Source: Muribaculaceae bacterium (GTDB taxonomy: Bacteria; Bacteroidota; Bacteroidia; Bacteroidales; Muribaculaceae). From it: DNA of 20,466 nucleotides. This document shows positions 12,768 to 20,466 of the stretch, piece after piece. The translations under genes and the position numbers were made by a program. Within the stretch, counting starts at the first letter, position 1; each line of letters starts with the position of its first letter. The stretch is taken from contig VSPG01000037.1 of NCBI GenBank assembly GCA_009775265.1, forward strand, positions 1-20,466, written 5' to 3'. The notes beneath the pieces were generated by a model. It worked only from the letters and a program-made list of their open reading frames with translations. It searched no databases and was not told the origin of the DNA.

Positions 12768-12798
12768 TTTGCCAATTGCCGCAAAAATAGTAAATTTG
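12768..12798 (+). promoter_or_regulatory. Promoter of the ruvX-def-ettA-tamL operon
   Basis: Perfect TTTG (12768-12771), a 19-nt spacer and perfect TAAATTTG (12791-12798). The ruvX ATG at 12803 begins 4 nt after the -7 box, so transcription should start at or within a few bases of the start codon. Confidence 0.65.
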
Positions 12799-12802
12799 CA
12801 GC

Positions 12803-13228
12803 ATGGGACGCCTTCTTTCTATCGACTTCGGACGCAAGCGCTGCGGCATTGCGACGACCGACACTCTGCAAATAGTGGCCAACGGTCTATGCACGATTGC
12901 CACGGCGGATCTGTGTGCGTGGGTGAAAGCGTATATCGCCCGCGAGACGGTGGACAAGATAGTGGTGGGGCTGCCTGTGACGCTGCGGGGCGAACCTTCC
13001 GAAAGCCAGCGCTGGCTGCGCCCGGCCATCGGACGGCTTGCGCGCGAGGTGGCTCCGGTGCCTGTGGTGTTCTACGACGAGCGCTTCACTTCGGCACTCG
13101 CCCACAAGGCCATGCTCGACGGCGGCCTGAAACGCATGGCGCGGCGCGACAAGGCGCTCGTGGACGAAATATCGGCCGCCATCATCCTCAACGATTTTCT
13201 ACAAAGCAGACAACACAACCAGCAATGA
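12803..13228 (+). CDS. ruvX: RuvX/YqgF-family putative Holliday junction resolvase
   Basis: A 141-residue RNase H-fold protein. The three acidic residues of the family are visible: D8 in SIDFGRKRCG, E93 in FYDERFTS and D121 in LVDEISAAIIL. IVVGLPVTLRG (53-63) is the conserved GLP strand. Members have been linked both to Holliday junction resolution and to 16S rRNA precursor processing, so the in vivo substrate is uncertain. The ATG at 12803 fits a conserved N terminus and a consensus promoter placed directly before it. The stop overlaps the def start by 4 nt (ATGA), and the pairing with def and ettA fits a translation-related role. Confidence 0.94.
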   Translation: MGRLLSIDFGRKRCGIATTDTLQIVANGLCTIATADLCAWVKAYIARETVDKIVVGLPVTLRGEPSESQRWLRPAIGRLAREVAPVPVVFYDERFTSALAHKAMLDGGLKRMARRDKALVDEISAAIILNDFLQSRQHNQQ

Positions 13229-13791
13229 AACTACCCGTATATCTCTACGGCCACCCCGTGCTGCGCAAGACCGCCGAAACGGTGGCGCCCGGGCGCGAAG
13301 GCCTGAAAGAACTCCTCGAAAACATGTATGCGACGATGTATGCCTCGGAAGGCGTGGGGCTGGCGGCTCCGCAGGTGGGGCTGAGCGAACGCATCGTGGT
13401 GATAGACGCCGACCCTGTGGGCGAAAGTTTCCCGGAATGCGCCGGCCGCAGGCTGACGCTCATCAACCCCGAGGTGGAGGTGCTCGACGGCGAGCGCATC
13501 GTGCGTGCCGAGGGCTGCCTGAGCCTGCCGGGACTGAGCGAGAACGTGGGACGCACGGAGCACATACGCCTGCGCTGGCAGGACGAGAACTTCGAGCAGC
13601 ACGAGGAGGAGATAAGCGGTTTTCTGGCGCGTATAGTGCAGCACGAGTGCGACCACCTGTACGGCAAGCTGTACATAGACCACATATCGCCGATACGCAA
13701 ACAGCTCATCCGCGCCAAGCTCACCAATATAGCGGGCGGAAAGATAAGGGTGGACTATCCTGTGAAGTTCGCGCCTAAAACGCGGAAATAA
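13225..13791 (+). CDS. def: Peptide deformylase
   Basis: A 188-residue metalloenzyme that removes the N-formyl group from nascent proteins. All three motifs are present: GVGLAAPQVG (43-52), EGCLSLPG with metal ligand C98, and QHECDH with ligands H140 and H144 and catalytic E141. The start at 13225 gives the usual N terminus (MKLPVYLYGHPVLRK) and overlaps the ruvX stop by 4 nt. The frame is open much further upstream, but there it overlaps ruvX in another frame and is not coding. The next gene, ettA, starts 31 nt downstream without a promoter motif. Confidence 0.97.
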   Translation: MKLPVYLYGHPVLRKTAETVAPGREGLKELLENMYATMYASEGVGLAAPQVGLSERIVVIDADPVGESFPECAGRRLTLINPEVEVLDGERIVRAEGCLSLPGLSENVGRTEHIRLRWQDENFEQHEEEISGFLARIVQHECDHLYGKLYIDHISPIRKQLIRAKLTNIAGGKIRVDYPVKFAPKTRK

Positions 13792-13822
13792 TCTGTAATC
13801 CAAGACAAACCAAAGAATACAT

Positions 13823-15489
<1,667 letters not shown>

Positions 15490-15493
<4 letters not shown>

Positions 15494-17811
15494 GGCGGGC
15501 GGCATACATATTGCTCGCTGCTGCTGCATGCTTCCTCGGCGTGGCATGCAGCAGCACGCGTCATGTGCCGCAGGGGCGTATGCTGCTGCGGGACGTGGCC
15601 ATAGACGTGCATGGCGACCGCGAGGGCGTGGATGCCGACGAACTGTACTATTTCCTGCGGCAGACACCCAACCACAAGGTGCTCGGATTCGCGAAGATGC
15701 AGCTCGCCACCTACAACCTTTCGGGGAGCGACTCCACGAAGTGGTTCAACCGCTGGGTGCGCCGCCTGGGGCAGCCGCCGGTAATATACGACGCCGACCT
15801 GACGGAGGCTTCCGTGCGCCAGCTGCGCACGGCTTTGGTAAACCGCGGGTATATGGGCGCTCAGGTGCATGCCGACACTGTCGTGCACCCGGGAGGCCGC
15901 AAAGTCGACGTGGTGTACAGCATAGATACAGGCACTCCCCACACCATAGCCGCCGTGGACTATGACATAGCCGACACGGCGCTGCGCAGCATAGTGCTGG
16001 CCGACACGGCTGCCACGAAAATACACACCGGCGGCCCGCTTGACCGCAACATCCTCGACGCCGAGCGCGCACGCATAACGGAGAGGCTGCGCAACCGCGG
16101 GTATTACGCTTTCACGAAGGAATACATCAGTTTTCTGGCCGATACTGTGGCGGGCTCGCACGAAGTGGGGCTCACGCTGCGCATGCGGCCGCCGCATGCG
16201 GCGGCCGTGCGCGGGGATTCGGCCACGGCGCAGCGTTTCCGCATAGCGTCGGTGACTTTTCTGACCGACCCCGAGGCAAATCCCGGGACACGGCTCGACA
16301 CGGTGCGCTACCGCGACGTGAGCGTGGTGTACGGTCCCGACAGGTATCTGCGCCCGCAGGTGCTTGAGGAAAAATGCTATCTGACGCCCGGACAGCCCTA
16401 CAGCGCGCGTGCGGTGGACCGCACCTACGAGGCTCTCGCGCAGCTGGGCATACTGCGGTTCGTGAACATAGAGATGCGCCCGGCGGCGGAAGTGGACGGA
16501 GAGCAGTGGCTCGACGCCGTGATAAGCGTGGGACGCAACCGCAAGCAGGCCGTGAGCGTGGAGCTGGACGGCACCAACAGCGAGGGCGACCTCGGCGCCG
16601 GCGTGGCGCTCACCTACCAGCACCGCAACCTCGCTCACGGGTCGGAGATGCTCACCGCCAAGCTTCGCGGGTCGTACGAGAGCATCAGCGGCAATCTGGA
16701 CGGCCTCATCAACGACCGCTACACGGAAATAGCCTCGGAAGTGGGCATCACTTTCCCTAAATTCGAGTTTCCGTTCCTGAGCAGGCGATTCAAGCAGAAG
16801 GTGAGGGCGTCGACGGAATTCGCCGTGTCGTTCAACTACCAGGAACGTCCGGAATACACGCGCCTGATATTCGGCGCGGGGTGGAAATACAAGTGGCAGC
16901 AGCGCGCACGCGACTTCCAGCTGCGCCACAACCTCGACCTTATAGACGTGAACGTGGTGAGCCTTCCTCGCTCCACGCTGGGATTTCTCGACGAGATAGC
17001 GCCCGACAATCCCCTGCTGCGCTACAGCTATGAAGACCACTTCATAATGCGGCTGGGATACACGCTCTACAGGACAAACCGCCGCATACCGACGGCCACG
17101 GTGAACGCGTTCGCCATACAGCCTTATGTGAGCACGCTGCGCGTGTCGGGCGAGGTGGCGGGCAACCTGCTGTATGCCCTCTCGAGCATCGACGGGCAGA
17201 AGCGCAGCGAGGGAGTGTACAAGATTTTCGGCATCCAGTACGCGCAATATGCGAAGGCGGAGCTGGACTACACGTATACGCGCAATTTCAACAGCCGAAA
17301 CGCGCTGAGCGTGCATGTGGGGGCGGGAGTCGCCGTGCCCTACGGCAACTCGCAGATGGTGCCTTTCGAAAAACGTTTCTACGCGGGAGGCGCCAACGGC
17401 GTGCGCGGATGGGGCGTGCGCACGCTCGGCCCTGGGGCATACGACTCGCGCAACTCGGTGAGCGATTTCATAAACCAGTGCGGCGACATCCGCCTCGACA
17501 TGAGTGTGGAGTACCGCGCGAAGCTGTTCTGGGTGTTCGAGGGGGCGCTGTTCGTGGACGCCGGCAACATATGGACGATACGCGACTATGCGACACAGCC
17601 AGGAGGCGTGTTCCGCTTCGACAGGTTCTACAAGCAGATAGCGGCGGCCTACGGCGTGGGTCTGCGAATGGATTTCACCTATTTCCTCCTCCGCCTCGAC
17701 CTGGGCATGAAAGCCCATAATCCGGCCGAGGGGCAGGAACGGTGGCCGCTGCTGCATCCGCGGTGGGGACGCGACGCCAATTTCCATTTTTCGGTGGGCT
17801 ATCCGTTCTGA
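15490..17811 (+). CDS. tamL: TamL: lipidated TamA/BamA-family outer-membrane protein
   Basis: A 773-residue Omp85-family protein with a lipoprotein signal (FLGVAC, lipidated Cys20, then SSTRHVPQGRMLL). Lipidation distinguishes the Bacteroidetes TamL from proteobacterial TamA. Residues about 25-350 are POTRA-like, with repeats such as VRQLRTALVNRGYMGAQV (109-126) and YEALAQLGILRFVNIEM (313-329). From about 355 a 16-strand-type barrel follows, with the loop-6 motif GGANGVRGW (633-641, R639) and a terminal FHFSVGYPF ending in Phe, as expected of a BAM substrate. The GTG at 15490 is chosen because it alone gives the lipobox; the next Met is residue 31. It overlaps the ettA stop (GTGA). TamL normally works with a TamB-like protein, which is not in the window. 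Confidence 0.92.
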
Positions 17812-17845
17812 TGCGGACGGATACAAATATTTCGTTGATTCCGCC

Positions 17846-17860
17846 GTTTTATCATAAAAC
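17846..17860. promoter_or_regulatory. 15-bp palindrome upstream of the HAD phosphatase gene
   Basis: GTTTTAT-C-ATAAAAC is a perfect inverted repeat 20 nt before the start codon, inside an AT-rich 68-bp gap that contains no TAnnTTTG box. It could be a repressor operator or simply AT-rich chance. Confidence 0.25.
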
Positions 17861-17879
17861 ATATAAATAAAGAACCGGT

Positions 17880-18536
17880 ATGCGCTCACTCGTTATTTTC
17901 GACCTTGACGGAACTTTGCTGAACACTATCGCCGACCTCGGTGCGGCGGCCAACCACACTATGGCTGTTATGGGCTATCCGCAGCATTCGCCGCTTTCGT
18001 ACCCGGCCATGGTGGGCAACGGCGTGGCGATGCTGATAGAGCGCGCCCTTCCCGACGAAGCGCGCACCCCTGAAATACGCGAACGCGCTCTGGAAATTTT
18101 CCGACAATACTACGATGAACATCTCGCCGACAACACCGTGCCTTATCCAGGCATAGCGCTACTGCTCGACGAACTCACGGCACGCGGGGTGCGGGTGGCC
18201 GTGGCGTCGAACAAATACGAGAGCGCAGTGAAGCGGCTCGTAGGCAAGTTTTTTCCGGAAATAGAATGGGCCGCTGTGTGCGGAAATGTGGATGGCGTGC
18301 CTGTGAAGCCCGACCCTTCCATCGTGTTCCGCGTGCTTACGGAGTGCCCCACTCCGAAGGACGAGGTGCTGTATGTGGGCGACAGCGGCGTGGATATGGA
18401 AACGGCGCGGCGCGCATGCGTGGACAGTGTGGGCGTGACATGGGGATTCCGTTCGGCTGCCGAACTGCGCAGCCACTACGCATGGAAGATAGTGAGCGAA
18501 CCGGATGCAATACTTGAGACGGTGACAGAAAATTGA
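17880..18536 (+). CDS. HAD-family phosphatase, phosphoglycolate phosphatase-like
   Basis: A 218-residue soluble haloacid dehalogenase hydrolase with an alpha-helical cap between motifs I and II (subclass I). Motif I is FDLDGTLLNT (nucleophile D8, acid D10). Motif II is VASNK (S110), motif III is PVKPDPS (K143), and motif IV is YVGDSGVDMETA (D168, D172). The order and the KPDP and GDS-xxD spacing resemble Gph/PGP phosphatases, which hydrolyse 2-phosphoglycolate, but related enzymes act on other small phosphates and the substrate cannot be fixed from sequence. It begins 68 nt after tamL. No clear promoter is seen, so it may be read from the upstream operon or from a non-standard promoter. Confidence 0.9.
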   Translation: MRSLVIFDLDGTLLNTIADLGAAANHTMAVMGYPQHSPLSYPAMVGNGVAMLIERALPDEARTPEIRERALEIFRQYYDEHLADNTVPYPGIALLLDELTARGVRVAVASNKYESAVKRLVGKFFPEIEWAAVCGNVDGVPVKPDPSIVFRVLTECPTPKDEVLYVGDSGVDMETARRACVDSVGVTWGFRSAAELRSHYAWKIVSEPDAILETVTEN

Positions 18537-18587
18537 AAAAAGATTTTTAAAAACATCACAATAACTTATTTTTTAGTTTTTTTTGTA

Positions 18588-18595
18588 TACATTTG
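18588..18595 (+). promoter_or_regulatory. -7 box of the secreted-protein gene
   Basis: TACATTTG matches TAnnTTTG exactly, within a strongly AT-rich gap (18537-18622) that contrasts with the GC-rich genes. No good TTTG lies 19-21 nt upstream. The T- and A-rich tracts before it could serve as an UP-like element. A start near 18602 would leave a ~20-nt leader. Confidence 0.45.
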
Positions 18596-18622
18596 CGAAC
18601 ATTAACTCTCAAAAAGTACACA

Positions 18623-20338
18623 ATGAGAAAAACTTTTACTCTTGCTTTTGCCGCACTGGCACTCACTGCCGCCGCAGCCACTCCCAAACAGGAATTAATG
18701 CGCACGACGCTGCGCAACGCGGCCAAGACGGTCGGCGCCATGCCCGGAAAAACACATGCGGGAATACAGTCGGCAGCCCCCACGGCCAAGACCGAGCCGG
18801 AGCACGAATGGGTGGGCATGGGCGAAGGAACTATGTTCGACGACATCACGGTGTCTTATTTCTTTGAAGTGCAGCCCGGGAACATACAGGTGGAAGTGGA
18901 AAAGGATGCAGCCAACGAGGGATGGTACCGGGTGGTGAATCCATGGAAGAACTTCACACAGACGGCAACCGTCACTGCCGCCGGCGGCACGCTTGAACAG
19001 ACCGACGACGTGGTGATAGTGATAGACGCCTCTAACCCCGAGTATGTGCGCCTGCTGGAAAACAACATAGGCATGGACGACGGCTACGGGGCTTCCACTC
19101 TCGTGGGATTCACCGAACTCGCGGGAGAAAACCTCGGCATAGGCGGCGACATCACCCAGGAGGAAGCCGATGCGAGAGCCGGAAAAATGGAAGACGGCGT
19201 GATAACGTTTCCTGTGAAAAATTCGCTGATGTTCCGCCAAGGCACCGATTTTTACAACGCCAATTCCGAAGGCAGGTTCTCTCTCAGCCTCCCCGGCAAC
19301 GACATGCCTGTGGACTATACGGTCAAGAGCCTGTCGACAAGCCGTTTCTGCCCTGAAGACGACGGATGCTACCATGTGGAGTTTTCCGGCGACAGCCGCA
19401 TAGCAGGCGTGAAATGGATCAAAGACAAGGAATACCCCGAAGGTGACGCAGCCGTGAACGCCCTAATCGGCAGACTGAAGAACGAAGGGCAGGTGGTGCC
19501 CATCAATTCGGGTATAAAAGTGGACATCAGCGATGCCACAGGCCCTGAATATTTCATATTCTTCGCTCCCGTCGACGACGAGGGCAACCTTGCCGACGAA
19601 CAGCCCTACTACATGGCTTTCTGGGTGCCGGACACGGACACGGAAGGATGGACGACAATAGGCAACGCGACCATGACGGAAGGTTTCCTCTCGTGCCTGC
19701 TGCCGGATAAATTCACGCCTGAAAGCTACAAGGTGGAAGTGCAGCGCAACATTGCCAATCCCGGACTCTACAGAATAGCCGAACCTTACAACCCCTGGAC
19801 GCAGGGCGCGGCATTCGTGGTGAACCACGACCACACCCATTACATCTATTTCAACGCCGAGAACCACAACAACGTATACATCATGGAAAGCGGCCTCGGA
19901 CTCTCGCTGGCCAACATGGGAGAAACGGGCGTGGGCAGCGGCTATTACGACATGGTGCGTGAATACGGGCTTGATTTTCTCGCGTGGCTCGACATCGTGA
20001 GCGGCGGAACCATCGTGGACAACGTGCTTACATTCGACGGCACGAACGAAATAAAAATATACCTTGCCGGCACGGGACGATGGTATTTCACCAACGTGAA
20101 GCCAAACCCCGATTTCGTGGAGGGCACAAGTCCCGAGGAGGAACGCTATCTCGGCGGCGATTTCAAGTTGGACATGACCGGGCTTGACCTTTCGGGCATA
20201 GCCGACATTGAAGCGGACGGCGCGGACGGCGAAGCGGAGTATTTCAACCTTCAGGGCATGCGCGTGCAGCACCCCGAGGCAGGCTCCATATACATCTGCC
20301 GCAAAGGAGGCAAAAGTTTCAAGACGATGGTGCGCTGA
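18623..20338 (+). CDS. Large exported protein with duplicated module, function unknown
   Basis: A 571-residue protein with signal peptide MRKTFTLAFAALALTAAAA. The ATG at 18623 is preferred to one at 18593, which overlaps the promoter and would precede the signal sequence. Two copies of a ~145-residue module are visible. Copy 1 (about 62-205) has VEVEKDAANEGWYRVVNPW, copy 2 (about 342-487) has VEVQRNIANPGLYRIAEPY, and each is preceded by a W-x(2,3)-G-x-(G/A)-TM segment and followed by similar strands. A connecting region (206-341) contains PEYFIFFAPVDDEG. The C terminus (540-571) is a short tail with YFNLQGMRVQHPEAGSIYI, like tails on many Bacteroidales secreted proteins and reminiscent of type IX secretion sorting tails; whether it sorts anything here is unknown. 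No enzyme motif is seen. Confidence 0.85.
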   Translation: MRKTFTLAFAALALTAAAATPKQELMRTTLRNAAKTVGAMPGKTHAGIQSAAPTAKTEPEHEWVGMGEGTMFDDITVSYFFEVQPGNIQVEVEKDAANEGWYRVVNPWKNFTQTATVTAAGGTLEQTDDVVIVIDASNPEYVRLLENNIGMDDGYGASTLVGFTELAGENLGIGGDITQEEADARAGKMEDGVITFPVKNSLMFRQGTDFYNANSEGRFSLSLPGNDMPVDYTVKSLSTSRFCPEDDGCYHVEFSGDSRIAGVKWIKDKEYPEGDAAVNALIGRLKNEGQVVPINSGIKVDISDATGPEYFIFFAPVDDEGNLADEQPYYMAFWVPDTDTEGWTTIGNATMTEGFLSCLLPDKFTPESYKVEVQRNIANPGLYRIAEPYNPWTQGAAFVVNHDHTHYIYFNAENHNNVYIMESGLGLSLANMGETGVGSGYYDMVREYGLDFLAWLDIVSGGTIVDNVLTFDGTNEIKIYLAGTGRWYFTNVKPNPDFVEGTSPEEERYLGGDFKLDMTGLDLSGIADIEADGADGEAEYFNLQGMRVQHPEAGSIYICRKGGKSFKTMVR

Positions 20339-20365
20339 CACGTTGCATACGAATATTACTTGACA

Positions 20366-20385
20366 GAGCCGCCGCTACGCGGCTC
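20366..20385 (+). repeat. GAGCCGC hairpin downstream of the secreted-protein gene
   Basis: A perfect 7-bp stem GAGCCGC/GCGGCTC with a CGCTAC loop, 28 nt after the stop codon. It has no T-tract, so it is a repeat-family hairpin rather than a clear intrinsic terminator, though it could protect the mRNA end. Confidence 0.6.
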
Positions 20386-20412
20386 GGCTGGGGATGTGCC
20401 GCGCTATGGTTA

Positions 20413-20466
20413 CCTTAGGCTGCGACCGCTATGCGGCCTTTGCCTAAGGCTAACATTCGGACTTGC
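20413..20466 (+). repeat. Three-hairpin repeat unit, A/T-stem version, truncated by the window edge
   Basis: Forward copy with outer arms CCTTAGGC (20413-20420) and GCCTAAGG (20442-20449), inner CCGC-TAT-GCGG and the usual linker CTAACATTCGGACTT. The window ends as hairpin 2 begins. It shows that the A/T-stem version also occurs outside the long duplication. Confidence 0.8.

Noticed and set aside
12712..13224. Upstream extension of the def frame across ruvX
   Set aside because: Peptide deformylases begin near MKLPVYLYG, and the upstream part overlaps the well-conserved ruvX in another frame.
17814..17850. Possible terminator after tamL (CGGACGGAT paired with ATTCCGCCG, then GTTTTAT)
   Set aside because: The stem has two internal mismatches and a long loop, and the T-run is short. 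It is too weak to call.
18537..18560. A/T-rich palindrome (TTTTTAAAAA) after the HAD gene as a terminator
   Set aside because: It lacks any GC stem. It is better read as part of the AT-rich promoter region of the next gene.

Overview
The window looks like a chromosomal segment of a GC-rich member of the Bacteroidales, possibly Muribaculaceae-like (family-level placement is inference). Four things point this way. Several promoters match the Bacteroidetes sigma consensus TTTG-N19/21-TAnnTTTG. The protein set is typical of the group: a long signal peptidase I followed by a WbqC-like gene, a lipidated TamA-like protein (TamL), a DUF3078 protein, a glutaminyl-cyclase-type M28 lipoprotein, and a secreted protein ending in an FNLQGMRV-type tail. 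Genes are tightly packed with 1-4 nt overlaps. Purine-rich ribosome binding sites are nearly absent.

Layout. 1-961: gene-free, filled with structured interspersed repeats. 962-3499 (+): an Lrp/AsnC regulator, lepB and a WbqC-like gene in one tight operon, closed by a hairpin/T-tract terminator. 3555-4903: a second dense repeat field, sharing with the first a ~340/320-bp direct duplication, so that the lepB operon lies between direct repeats. 4904-6961 (-): a large Ig-like-domain lipoprotein with its own consensus promoter. 7052-10035 (-): an apparent operon of glutaminyl cyclase/M28 lipoprotein, sufE and a POT-family peptide transporter, closed by a 13-bp-stem bidirectional terminator. 10075-12708 (+): menG, a DUF3078 putative outer-membrane protein and a small secreted protein. 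12803-17811 (+): ruvX, def, ettA and tamL, three of the junctions being two 4-nt overlaps (ruvX/def, ettA/tamL) and one 31-nt gap (def/ettA). 17880-18536 (+): an HAD phosphatase. 18623-20338 (+): a large exported protein of unknown function with an internal duplication. 20339-20466: the repeat family begins again and runs off the window.

Most genes are housekeeping or envelope functions: protein export and processing (lepB, def, tamL, glutaminyl cyclase), translation (ettA, def), menaquinone synthesis (menG), Fe-S assembly (sufE) and nucleic acid processing (ruvX). The least ordinary part is the intergenic repeat family. Each full unit is about 83 bp and can form three successive hairpins. 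The outer stem of the first hairpin occurs in two versions, CCCCGGGC/GCCCGGGG and CCTTAGGC/GCCTAAGG, which differ by three compensatory base-pair changes. That is direct evidence that the folded form is, or was, under selection. Full or partial copies appear at least 12 times here in both orientations and in no gene. A second point is that several promoters place their -7 box only 4-6 nt before the start codon, which predicts leaderless or nearly leaderless mRNAs.
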